A DNA stretch of 13,606 nt from DASUZB01 sp036377075. GTDB taxonomy: Bacteria > Actinomycetota > CALGFH01. The translations under genes were made by a program, and so were the position numbers. Position 1 is the stretch's first letter. Each line of letters opens with the position of its first letter. The DNA lies in NCBI GenBank assembly GCA_036377075.1, contig DASUZB010000184.1, positions 1 through 13,606 on the forward strand, in the 5' to 3' direction. Shown one piece after another: positions 6,590 to 13,580 of the stretch. The notes beneath the pieces were generated by a model. That model was not told the origin of the DNA. It saw only the letters and a program-made list of their open reading frames with translations, and searched no databases.

Positions 6590-7030
6590 CTAGCTCGCGA
6601 TCTCGACTGAGATGCTCTTGATCTGCCGCAATGCCGCGATGGCCGCCTGCAGGATCGCTCCCGTATCCATGATGCTGGCGCTGCCCGGCCGACCTTCGAT
6701 GTGCTCGAGCGACCAGCTTGCAACGATGCCGTCCGGACCGGCAGCTGCAACCGTGCTCACGCGCCCGGCGGTGACTTCCGCGAGAGTGTCGTCCAACGAC
6801 GAGTCTTCGTCGAGGAGTCGGGCAGCCTCATCCTGACGGATCTGGGCATAGGCCCAAAGGTTGTCGTCGGCTACCTCATCGACGATGCAGCGGAAGACAT
6901 ACCAGCGGTCGTCCTGGACGAACAGCCCCTCGAGTGGCACGTCGTAGGAGTTGAAGACCTCACGCAGCTCCGTGTCGGGACTTGGGCGCCAAGGAGGCTG
7001 CCCGCCCTGAACGACCAGCTCCCGACTCAT
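6590..7030 (-). CDS. Unrecognised 146-residue protein, second gene of a coupled pair
   Basis: No family is firmly recognised. The N-terminal half has FNSYDVPLEGLF (about 27-38), DDRWYVFRCIVDE, then NLWAYAQI. This weakly recalls the small beta-rich DUF6575-type domain, but I would not assign it. The second half (SLDDTLAEVTAGRVSTVAAAG, later WSLEHIEGRPG) looks like a mixed alpha/beta extension. The protein is acidic and soluble with no signal peptide. ATG at 7030 overlaps the stop of the upstream gene in ATGA, so the pair is translationally coupled and the products may interact. The composition is somewhat less GC-rich than that of the flanking transporter and cupredoxin genes, which fits an accessory cassette. 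A toxin-antitoxin or immunity role is possible but unsupported. Confidence 0.65.
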   Translation of the reverse strand: MSRELVVQGGQPPWRPSPDTELREVFNSYDVPLEGLFVQDDRWYVFRCIVDEVADDNLWAYAQIRQDEAARLLDEDSSLDDTLAEVTAGRVSTVAAAGPDGIVASWSLEHIEGRPGSASIMDTGAILQAAIAALRQIKSISVEIAS

Positions 7031-7398
7031 CGCTCCATCTCCACGATCTCACCAAAACAGGCGTTGAACCGCTCTCGCACATCTTCGTCCCATCCGGTTG
7101 GGGACTCAATCGAGCAGTGGAGCCGGTTCCTCCGGGTGGGATTCCACTCGACGACGAAGCCTGCCTCACGCAGGACCACCACCGACGCGTAACGGACACA
7201 GTCCTGCGCAGTCGGCAAGCGACCGAAGGCCAGCGCAACTGAGTCTTCAGGACGAAGCCGCCCGCCGATCACCGACAGCGTACGCTCGCCTAGCTGGCTC
7301 CGCGGAGCAGTGCGGAAGCGACGTCGTCCGCCGATCTGGGTGACCTCAAGGTCGGGCCGGAGCTCACCCGTCGGTAAAAGCAGCGACATCTCCTCCAT
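7027..7398 (-). CDS. Unrecognised 123-residue protein, first gene of a coupled pair
   Basis: No family is recognised. The protein is small, soluble and basic in its first half (GGRRRFRTAPRSQLGER). It then has LSVIGGRLRPEDSVALAFG, and ends with a region containing LHCSIESPTGW and RERFNACFGEIVEMER. Its stop overlaps the next gene (ATGA). ATG at 7398 is the first start in frame. It has no clear ribosome binding site, and a second ATG at 7389 is an alternative; the frame stays open a further 14 codons upstream to a TAG without another start codon, so the true N-terminus is unsure. The intergenic stretch upstream (7399-7547) must hold the promoter unless the gene is read from the cupredoxin transcript. 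Confidence 0.6.
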   Translation of the reverse strand: MEEMSLLLPTGELRPDLEVTQIGGRRRFRTAPRSQLGERTLSVIGGRLRPEDSVALAFGRLPTAQDCVRYASVVVLREAGFVVEWNPTRRNRLHCSIESPTGWDEDVRERFNACFGEIVEMER

Positions 7399-7547
7399 GG
7401 TCGGCGGATCGTAGATGTCTGCGCCGAAGCCCTAATCGGCTTGTCCACAGGGGGCAAGTGGAGCCCTGCCGGCGATGCCTGCACGAGCCGCTCGAACAGC
7501 TCGATGTGGTCTCGAGTCGCCGGCAGCCGTGCTCGATGCCCGACGCC
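7399..7547 (-). other. Intergenic stretch with coding-like minus-strand sequence
   Basis: Between the cupredoxin stop and the coupled pair, the minus strand reads RDHIELFERLVQASPA and LHLPPVDKPIR in one frame with GC-rich third positions, but without a convincing start or ribosome binding site. The frame then runs into the next gene out of phase. It may be the remnant of a gene that lost its 5' end, or chance in GC-rich DNA. No promoter or terminator was clear. Confidence 0.25.
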
Positions 7548-8684
7548 CTACCTCACGACCAGGGTGCCGACCATCTGGCGTGGGTGGATGTGGCAGAAGT
7601 AGCCGAACGTCCCGCGGTTGGGGAACGAGAAGGTGTACTTCAGCGGCAGCGGGCTGCCCGGTGGGCCGATCACCCCGGAGGACGCCACCGTGTCGGGGGC
7701 GGTGACCGCCGTGGGGCCGACCGGTTGGGGCTCGAAGTGGACCTCGAAGAGGCTCAGGTCGCCGCCGCACGGTGGGTTCTGGCCCTCGGCCGACACGTCG
7801 CCCGAGGGGCTCTCGCAGAACTCGGGGAGCGGCTCGGCCTCCTCGCTGCCGCTCGGGAACGTGACCGTATGGGGATCGACCAGCGTCCTGGTCTTGAAGC
7901 GCACCTCGTCGCCGGCCTTGATGTGCGCCCGCCGTGGCAGCATCTCGGCGACCTCCACGTGCGGCGCCGCGGTGCCGGCGATCAGCTTCAGCGTCCGGGT
8001 GCCGTCAGGGTGGTGCTGGATCACGGTCACGTGGTTCGCCGCCCGCTCGGCCTTGAACGCCGCCTTGGTGTCCGCCCGTGCCTGCGCGTTGGCGCGCTGG
8101 CGGACCACGCTCAGGGGCGTGCGCGGCACGTCGTTGCGGACCACCCGGACGGAGCCCTGCATGTTGTGGTGGATCTCGCAGACGTAGCGCACCGTGGTCC
8201 CCGGCGGGACGTCGAGCTTGACCAGGAACGCGTTCTTGCCGTCGGTCGGCTTCGCGCCGGAGTTGAGGTCCCTCCCGTCGAACGTGCAGGGCGTCGCCGC
8301 CGTGCCGCAGGAAGGGTCGGAGGGGCTGAGCACGGCCGGGTTGAGCTGGAGCTGCGCGGGGCCGTCGTCAGGGTCGGGGACGACGAAGGGGCGCTCCTGG
8401 TATGCCTGCGCCGGCGTCTCACCGGTCCGCAGCAGGTGGACGTTGTGCAGGCCGTCAGGGGTGAGCCCCCAGCGGAAGTCGAGGACGTCACCGCCATGCA
8501 CCTTGGTGCCGTGCCTGGGGAAGAAGTCGACGTACTCGAAGTTGTGGCCGCGCGGGGTGCGATGGTCGACGCCGATGGTGACCGTCCGGCCGCCCCCCGA
8601 GGCGACGGCCCGTAGGGGCAGCATTGCGCCCGCCAGCGCGAGGACCGCCGCCAGGATCCAGACTGCGCGTCGCGCGATGCCCAT
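7548..8684 (-). CDS. Secreted two-domain cupredoxin
   Basis: The 378-residue protein is a likely exported copper protein. A signal peptide is seen at residues 1-29: a basic start (MGIARRA), a hydrophobic core and an AVASG cleavage region. Two plastocyanin-like domains follow. The first has His80/His83 and the cluster Cys169-x2-His172 with Met175. The second has His272 and FCHIHPRQM, with Cys364, His367 and Met371, the usual type-1 copper set. Between them is a charged linker (about 195-225, rich in R, A, K, Q). Such proteins carry electrons or bind copper outside the membrane; the partner is unknown. ATG at 8684 is preferred, with a G-rich stretch just upstream; a TTG at 8744 would place 20 extra residues before the signal peptide. 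No oxidase or copper exporter lies nearby. Confidence 0.82.
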   Translation of the reverse strand: MGIARRAVWILAAVLALAGAMLPLRAVASGGGRTVTIGVDHRTPRGHNFEYVDFFPRHGTKVHGGDVLDFRWGLTPDGLHNVHLLRTGETPAQAYQERPFVVPDPDDGPAQLQLNPAVLSPSDPSCGTAATPCTFDGRDLNSGAKPTDGKNAFLVKLDVPPGTTVRYVCEIHHNMQGSVRVVRNDVPRTPLSVVRQRANAQARADTKAAFKAERAANHVTVIQHHPDGTRTLKLIAGTAAPHVEVAEMLPRRAHIKAGDEVRFKTRTLVDPHTVTFPSGSEEAEPLPEFCESPSGDVSAEGQNPPCGGDLSLFEVHFEPQPVGPTAVTAPDTVASSGVIGPPGSPLPLKYTFSFPNRGTFGYFCHIHPRQMVGTLVVR

Positions 8685-8799
8685 GGCCCACCCCCGCGCC
8701 AGACTCAATCCGGCAAAGTCCCGAACCAACGAAGGCAACCGCAACGGGCGATCGGCGTCAATAGCTACGTTTCAACCGTTGAGCCGACTGGTCGGCGCG

Positions 8800-9441
8800 C
8801 TACAGCTCCACCGGCTTGCCGTCGTCCATCACCTGCAGCGTGCCGCCCTCGCCCATGCCGAGGTGCTCGAGCTGCCGGTAGTGGAGCGACACGCCCACCG
8901 GCGACAGCACCTTCTCGTGCACCGGCACGGCCACCCGCGGCCGCACCTCGCGCAGGTAGTCGACCGCCTCGGCCACCCGCAGCCACGGCGCCCCCGCCGG
9001 CACGGCGAGCACCTCGACCGGCTGACCGGGCACGGTGAACGCGTCGCCGGGATGGAACAGCCGGCCACCGACCAGGTACCCGACGTTGGGGACCAGCGGG
9101 AGGTCGGGATGGATCACCGCGTGGTCGCGCCCGGCGACGCGCACGCCCACGCCGGCGACCTCGAACTCGTCGTCGTCGTGGACCACCTCGACCTCCACCT
9201 GAGCCTTACCGAGGATCTCGGCGGTGCCCTCGTCGCTGACGACGCGGACCCCGGGGTTACGGCCCAGCAGGCCCTGGAGTCGCTGCTGGTCGAGGTGGTC
9301 AGCGTGCTGGTGGGTGAAGAGGACCGCCGTCAGCCCCTCCAGCTCCTCGAACCCACCGGAGAGCGCGCCCGGGTCCAGCAGCACCCTGGCCCGTCCCTCC
9401 TCGACCAGCAGGCAGGAGTGCCCGAACTTGGTCAGCCGCAT
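8800..9441 (-). CDS. UlaG-like metallo-beta-lactamase-fold hydrolase
   Basis: The 213-residue protein starts with LTKFGHSCLLVE, typical of the UlaG-like branch, which includes many uncharacterised metal-dependent hydrolases. The metal-binding motif THQHADHLD gives His44, His46, Asp48 and His49. Further ligand candidates are His107 or His111, Asp133 in FHPGD and His175 in VPVHEK. AGGAGG lies just upstream of the ATG at 9441. That start is 13 bases after the stop of the flavin-type protein gene, so the two are probably co-transcribed. The substrate is unknown. It is cytoplasmic, as no signal peptide is visible. Confidence 0.85.
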   Translation of the reverse strand: MRLTKFGHSCLLVEEGRARVLLDPGALSGGFEELEGLTAVLFTHQHADHLDQQRLQGLLGRNPGVRVVSDEGTAEILGKAQVEVEVVHDDDEFEVAGVGVRVAGRDHAVIHPDLPLVPNVGYLVGGRLFHPGDAFTVPGQPVEVLAVPAGAPWLRVAEAVDYLREVRPRVAVPVHEKVLSPVGVSLHYRQLEHLGMGEGGTLQVMDDGKPVEL

Positions 9442-9454
9442 GGCGCCTCCTCTC

Positions 9455-9925
9455 TCAGGACGGCGGCTGGTCGCGCCGCCAGAGCTTGACGTGCTTGGTG
9501 CCGTCGTCGTCGTAGGTGATGAAGGCCGCGCGCTCGACGTCGATGGTGAAGAAGCGGGAGCGCTCGGGAGGGCGCCAGTCGATCTTCGCCTCGATCACGT
9601 CGGCGGCGGCCTTGCGCAAGGCCGGGTCCTCGACCGGCAGCGCCCGGCCGGTCAGCTTGAACTCGCCGGGGGCGCCGAGCCGGTCGGTGACCGGCGTGTG
9701 CAGGTAGGCGCGCGGGTCGCGGAGCAGGTCCTTGGCCTTGAGCGAACTCCACATCATGTTGAGGACCAGGTGCCCGTCGACCACGTACGCCTCGACCGGG
9801 TTGACGCGCGGCCCTCCGTCGGAGCGGATCGTGGCGACGAAGAGGAACCCGAAGCGCTCGAACCTCGTCCGTCCGAGTTCCGCCAGCTCGGGCGAGGCCT
9901 GCTCGAAGTCGACCCAGCGCAGCAT
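9455..9925 (-). CDS. Pyridoxamine 5'-phosphate oxidase-fold protein
   Basis: The 156-residue protein has the split-barrel layout of this family: LFVATIRSDGGPRVNPVEAYVVDGHLVLNM (beta strands at about 27-57), SLKAKDLLRDPRAYLHTPV (about 61-79, the usual helix-strand that binds cofactor phosphate), and FTIDVERAAFITYD near the end. Members bind flavin, F420 or haem; in actinomycetes F420-dependent reductases are common, but the cofactor cannot be fixed here. ATG at 9925 has GGGAGG six bases upstream. The gene lies 73 bases after the GNAT gene and 13 before the metallo-hydrolase gene, which suggests one transcript. Confidence 0.83.
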   Translation of the reverse strand: MLRWVDFEQASPELAELGRTRFERFGFLFVATIRSDGGPRVNPVEAYVVDGHLVLNMMWSSLKAKDLLRDPRAYLHTPVTDRLGAPGEFKLTGRALPVEDPALRKAAADVIEAKIDWRPPERSRFFTIDVERAAFITYDDDGTKHVKLWRRDQPPS

Positions 9926-9998
9926 CCTCGACCTCCCGGCGTCGTGGTCCTGGTCGGCGGTCGGCGTGCCCCTCCAGTCTCCCCCAACGCCCCGACGG

Positions 9999-10427
9999 CT
10001 ACGACAGGGGCCGCACGAAGTGGTACGCCCTGATCGGCATCCGCTCCCGGAAGTAGAAGCGGTGCGCGTCGTGGCGCTCCACGTTGGAGTCCAGGTCGAG
10101 CACCGCGCAGCCGGCCGCGCGGGCACGGCTGGTCAGCTCCGCGAGCAGCGCCCCGCCGGCGCCGCGGGACCGCATCGACGACGTCGTGACCAGGTCGTCG
10201 ACGTACAGCTTGCGGCCGGCGTGGGTGGTGGCGACCAGACGCCACCCCGCCACCGCCACGCAGCGGTCCTGCTCGTACAGCGCCGTGAACCGCAGGCCCT
10301 GCGGGTGGCCCTCGGCGTAGACGGTGGCGAACGACTCCGTGGTCAGGTGCGGGCGCAGCTCGCGCAGCACCGGCAGCACGTCGCTGTCCAGCCGGGGGTC
10401 CCCAGGATCGAGGTCGACGAAGCGCAT
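9999..10427 (-). CDS. GNAT-family N-acetyltransferase
   Basis: The 142-residue protein has the single-domain GNAT layout. The acetyl-CoA loop is at 86-92 (R-S-R-G-A-G-G), preceded by LYVDDLVTTSSM (beta 4) and followed by ALLAELTSRARAAGCAVLDLDS (helix then beta 5). The C-terminal block ERHDAHRFYFRERM is typical. It transfers acetyl from acetyl-CoA to an amine; the acceptor is unknown. ATG at 10427 is used because the protein then begins at the usual point; only a weak GTGGG precedes it. It is probably the first gene of the run leading to the flavin-type and metallo-hydrolase genes. Confidence 0.85.
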   Translation of the reverse strand: MRFVDLDPGDPRLDSDVLPVLRELRPHLTTESFATVYAEGHPQGLRFTALYEQDRCVAVAGWRLVATTHAGRKLYVDDLVTTSSMRSRGAGGALLAELTSRARAAGCAVLDLDSNVERHDAHRFYFRERMPIRAYHFVRPLS

Positions 10428-10572
10428 GGCCCACACGCTAGCAGCTCGCCGCGCCCGTGGCCGGGCATCGCCATGCTCACGCCGCGCTCGACACCGGAGC
10501 GACGTCGAGCGGCCACCTCGCCGGTGTCGCCGCTGCCACGCCGGCGAACCTCGGCACCGGACACGGGGGACC

Positions 10573-10678
10573 ATGGCACACCCGAACGAGGAGCTGCTGC
10601 GATCGATCTACGGCGCGACGGCAAGGTGGCGGAGGTCCACCCGCGCGACACGTACTCCGTCGACGGGTTCGGGGGTAG
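10573..10678 (+). pseudogene. Remnant of a SnoaL-like (NTF2-fold) gene
   Basis: After a GGGGGA ribosome binding site, the ATG at 10573 opens MAHPNEELLRSIYGA, a typical start of SnoaL-like polyketide-cyclase-fold proteins. Near 10614-10617 the family sequence continues in another frame with RDGKVAEVHPRDTYSVDGF, typical of the end of these proteins, and a TAG at 10676-10678 would close it if one base were restored in a Trp codon. About 80-90 residues of the usual middle are absent. The simplest reading is an internal deletion with frameshift. The family call rests on recognised end motifs only. Confidence 0.5.
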
Positions 10679-10718
10679 GAGCACGCGGCCGCGACCGGCG
10701 TCGCGGCGGCGTGCTCCT
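10677..10718. terminator. Very strong hairpin after the OsmC gene
   Basis: The arms 10677-10695 and 10700-10718 pair over 18 of 19 positions (8 bp, one G-G mismatch, 10 bp) around the four-base loop CGGC. It begins two bases after the OsmC stop on the minus strand. No T-run follows on either strand, so it would be a U-less terminator or an mRNA-stabilising 3' stem. It overlaps the end of the SnoaL-like remnant on the plus strand. Confidence 0.65.
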
Positions 10719-10719
10719 C

Positions 10720-11169
10720 CTAGTCGGCCTTGAGGGTGGCCGACACCGTCACCGCGACGTTGCCGCGGATCGCGTTGGAGATCGGGCAGCCCTGCTCGGC
10801 CTTTTCCGCGGCTGCCTGGAAGCCGGCCTGGTCGAGCCCGGCGACCGCTCCGGTGACCTCCAGCGCCGACCTGGTCACCTCAACGCCGCCGCCCTGCTTG
10901 GGGTCGAGCGACACCGTCGCGACCACGTGCAGGCGCTCCGGCGCGTTGCCCGCCTGCGCCAGGGTGTTCGACAGCGCCATCGAGTAGCAGGCCGCGTGCG
11001 CAGCCGCGAGCAGCTCCTCCGGACTGGTCCGGCCGTCGGGGGACTCGACCCGCGACGCCCAGGTGACCGGGAAGCGCCCGAGCCCGCTGCTGGCGAACTC
11101 GAGCTCGCCCTTGCCCTCGAACAGCGACCCTTCCCAGACGGTGTGCGCCTGGCGATCGGCCATCGACAT
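10720..11169 (-). CDS. OsmC-family peroxiredoxin
   Basis: The 149-residue protein matches OsmC/Ohr-type thiol peroxidases, which reduce organic hydroperoxides. The two redox cysteines are visible: Cys61 in AAHAACYSMAL and Cys128 in EQGCPISNAI. The preceding TSPEELLAAAHAAC block supplies the conserved glutamates. The start VWEGSLFEGKG favours the OsmC branch. ATG at 11169 has GGGGAG five bases upstream; a second ATG at 11163 is possible. It lies 38 bases after the MFS gene and probably ends that operon, since the strong hairpin follows directly. Confidence 0.9.
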   Translation of the reverse strand: MSMADRQAHTVWEGSLFEGKGELEFASSGLGRFPVTWASRVESPDGRTSPEELLAAAHAACYSMALSNTLAQAGNAPERLHVVATVSLDPKQGGGVEVTRSALEVTGAVAGLDQAGFQAAAEKAEQGCPISNAIRGNVAVTVSATLKAD

Positions 11170-11207
11170 GGTTGCTCCCCTCTCGTCGTGCGGCGCTCAC
11201 GCGGACG

Positions 11208-12422
11208 TTAGGCGCGCGGCGCCTCGGTTGTCGAGGTGGCCCGCCGCACCAGCAGCGCGCGCACCACCAGGCCACCGACGGTGTTGACCACGGCGACCAG
11301 GCCGAGGAACCCGAAGACGGCGGCCAGGCCAGAGCGGTCGGCGACCAGCCCGCCGGCCGTACCGGCCAGCGACCCTACCCCGAACGAGAGCGAGAAGTAG
11401 GTGCCGTAGGCGACGCCGCGCCGCCCGGCCTCGGTCGCGCGCGCCACGAGCTGGTTGGTGAGCGGCTGGCCGACGAAGATGAGCGCGCTCATCAGCCCGG
11501 CGAGGACGACGGCCAGCCAGCTGGCCCCGGCGGCGCGCACCGCCAGCCCGGTCAGCACCGCGGCCCCGTACAGCCCCGAGTAGCGCAGCGCCACGGTGCG
11601 GCCCTCCGCCTCGGCCAGGCGGCCGCCGATGAGCTGGCCGCCGGCGCCCACCATCAGGACCGCCGCCGACAGCGCACCCCCCTTGGCGGCTGCGGCCGAT
11701 CCGAGGCCGGCGACCTCGGCCAGGAACGCCGGCAGGAACACCACGAAGCCCTGGAAGACGAACCCCTCGGCGACGGCGAGCGACATCACCACCGCCAACG
11801 CGGCGCGGCTCCGCTCCCCCGGCGCGGGCGGGACCTGCTCGGGCAGCTCCCGGTCGAGCGGCACGCCCCAGCGGATCGCGAGCAGGAGCAGCGCGGCTGC
11901 GGCCGCGGCCAGCCCGTAGCTCGCCCGCCAGGTCCAGGCGCTGGCGATCGCCCCGGCCAGCAGCGGTGACAGTGCCGTGCCGACGTTGCCCCAGCTCCCG
12001 TGGAGGCCGAGCACCCGCCCGCCGCGGGGCGCGTTCAGGGTCAGCTCGGCGAGGCCTGAGGGGTGGTAGAGCGCGCCGGCGGCGCCGAGCAGCGCGAGCG
12101 CGACCGCCAGCCAGGCGAGGCTGGGTGCGACCGCCGCGAGTACGCAGCAGGCCACCGACACGCCGGCGAACGCCCGCAGGACCAGCGGCGCGCCGAGCCG
12201 GTCGGCGAGCAGCCCGCCGGGGAGCGCGCCGAGCCCGTACAGCATGGTGGAGGCGGTCGCGATCGTCCCCAGCGTGGTGAACGAGGCGTGGAACTCCTCC
12301 CGCAGGGGTATCAGCACCGCCGCCAGCACGAGCACGAACCCGTGGCTCGCCCCGTGGGCCGCGTAGACGCTGCCGAGCCGGGCGCCCCGGGCGCCCGCTC
12401 CGCCGTCCGCCGCCGCTGCCAC
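11208..12422 (-). CDS. MFS transporter, FSR-like
   Basis: The 404-residue protein has about twelve hydrophobic helices. Its start AAHGASHGFVLVLAAVLIPL and the mid-protein GLHGSWGNVGTALSPLLAG recall the fosmidomycin-resistance (FSR) branch. Motif A, GGLLADRLGAP, lies at about 69-79, and a second copy, GGLVADRSG, lies in the C-terminal half. The GTG at 12422 is the best start available: a run of six G lies only one base upstream, closer than ideal, and the longer open frame upstream has no membrane-protein character. The substrate is unknown. The gene follows the DUF429-like gene by 50 bases and precedes OsmC by 38. Confidence 0.8.
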   Translation of the reverse strand: MAAAADGGAGARGARLGSVYAAHGASHGFVLVLAAVLIPLREEFHASFTTLGTIATASTMLYGLGALPGGLLADRLGAPLVLRAFAGVSVACCVLAAVAPSLAWLAVALALLGAAGALYHPSGLAELTLNAPRGGRVLGLHGSWGNVGTALSPLLAGAIASAWTWRASYGLAAAAAALLLLAIRWGVPLDRELPEQVPPAPGERSRAALAVVMSLAVAEGFVFQGFVVFLPAFLAEVAGLGSAAAAKGGALSAAVLMVGAGGQLIGGRLAEAEGRTVALRYSGLYGAAVLTGLAVRAAGASWLAVVLAGLMSALIFVGQPLTNQLVARATEAGRRGVAYGTYFSLSFGVGSLAGTAGGLVADRSGLAAVFGFLGLVAVVNTVGGLVVRALLVRRATSTTEAPRA

Positions 12423-12472
12423 GCCCCCCAGTGTGCCAGCCTGGGACCAGGGCTCGGCTCGACGGCGGCGCC

Positions 12473-13453
12473 TCAGCCGGCGGACGGCGCCATGCCGAGG
12501 ATCCAGCCCTCCACCCGGCGCACCGCCTCGTCCCCTGCCGGCACGCCCTCCGGGCGCCGTCCCAGCAGCACGTTCACCATCCCGAGCAGGCCAGCCACCG
12601 CGTCGAACGGGTCCTCGCCGCCTGGCCCGGCGCCGAACCCGTCCCCGATCGCGGCGGCCAGCTCTGGCGCCAGCTCGGTCCCGGTCGCGGCCGCCCAGGC
12701 GAGCAGCGCCGGCGCGTTGCGCCGCCGGTCGGCCTGCCGCCGCTTGCTGGGGTGGCGCGAGTCCCGCGTGGGCGCGAACGACAGCCCCAGGTGCCGGTAG
12801 CACTCCCGCGGCCAGGTCTCCGCGACCACCACGCGGCCCGGCGTCACCAGCTCGCCGAGTTCCCCGTCGAACGGCCACAGCGCGACCTCGAGCTCCGGGT
12901 CACGCAGGGCCGGGGCGAGCACGGTCCGCCAGCCGTCGATCGCCGCCTTGCCCACCTGCCGGCCACCGAGCGTCCAGAACAGCGCCTCGGCCCCCTGCCG
13001 GTCGCACCGTCGCAGCAGCTCCCCCGCCCCGAGCCCGAGCGCCTGGTGCAGGTGCCACCTGGCCCGCTCGCCCTTGACGCCCGCGGTCAGCGGATAGAAC
13101 GGCCGGTAGAGGCCGATCTGCTCCCTGGCCGCCGCCACCTCGTAGAACGCCGCCCACCGCCCCTCCCCGAACCCGGCCAGGGCCGGCCGGAATTCGTCGA
13201 TGCCCACCAGCTCCGCGTACCTCCGCGGCAGCCCGATCGGGAAGTCGAACCCCAGCACCACCCCGCCCCGCGGATCGCCGCCGGGCACGCCCAACCGCTC
13301 GAGGACCCCGCCGTCACGCCCCACCGGCCGCGGCGCCAGCGCCCGGTAGCGCCCCTCCGGCCCGAGCAGCGCCACCGCCACCCACCGCTTGGCGGCGCCC
13401 ACGCCCCAGTCGGCATGCGCAACGACCCTTGGCAGGCGCTCGGACACTCGCAT
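12473..13453 (-). CDS. DUF429-like protein, predicted RNase H fold
   Basis: The 326-residue protein shows acidic motifs spaced as in RNase H-like folds: Asp15 in AHADWG (first strand, followed by KRWVAVALLG), Asp70 in LGFDFPIGLP, Glu212 in VVVAETWPRECY, and Asp281/Asp284 in GEDPFDAVAGLLG. FDFPIGLP followed by an ETWP-type motif is what I associate with DUF429, a family of predicted nucleases without a settled role; at 326 residues it is longer than the common 230-260. ATG at 13453 is the first ATG in frame with only a weak GGAT upstream; the GTG at 13447 is possible. It probably opens the operon with the FSR-like transporter and OsmC. Confidence 0.55.
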   Translation of the reverse strand: MRVSERLPRVVAHADWGVGAAKRWVAVALLGPEGRYRALAPRPVGRDGGVLERLGVPGGDPRGGVVLGFDFPIGLPRRYAELVGIDEFRPALAGFGEGRWAAFYEVAAAREQIGLYRPFYPLTAGVKGERARWHLHQALGLGAGELLRRCDRQGAEALFWTLGGRQVGKAAIDGWRTVLAPALRDPELEVALWPFDGELGELVTPGRVVVAETWPRECYRHLGLSFAPTRDSRHPSKRRQADRRRNAPALLAWAAATGTELAPELAAAIGDGFGAGPGGEDPFDAVAGLLGMVNVLLGRRPEGVPAGDEAVRRVEGWILGMAPSAG

Positions 13454-13580
13454 CTGGATCCGCTGGACCTGTACGTTCACGTGGCAGCTACTATGCAGCA
13501 GGCGGCCGACGCCCTTGGGAAGCTCCTTGGCTGTCAGGTTGGTGGTCAACAGGATCCCCGGAGCGACAAAGCCGCAGCTA

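Noticed and set aside
5266..6750. 494-codon minus-strand open frame opposite the MFS gene
   Set aside because: Its composition (H, R, G, Q, A rich, no hydrophobic or domain pattern) is that of antisense GC-rich DNA, while the plus strand encodes a clear transporter.
7618..8187. Long plus-strand open frame opposite the cupredoxin gene
   Set aside because: It is the antisense of a well-supported cupredoxin with signal peptide and copper motifs; long antisense frames are normal at this GC content.
8772..8782. TCAAC-c-GTTGA palindrome upstream of the cupredoxin gene
   Set aside because: Eleven bases with five-base arms; could be an operator half but nothing else supports it.
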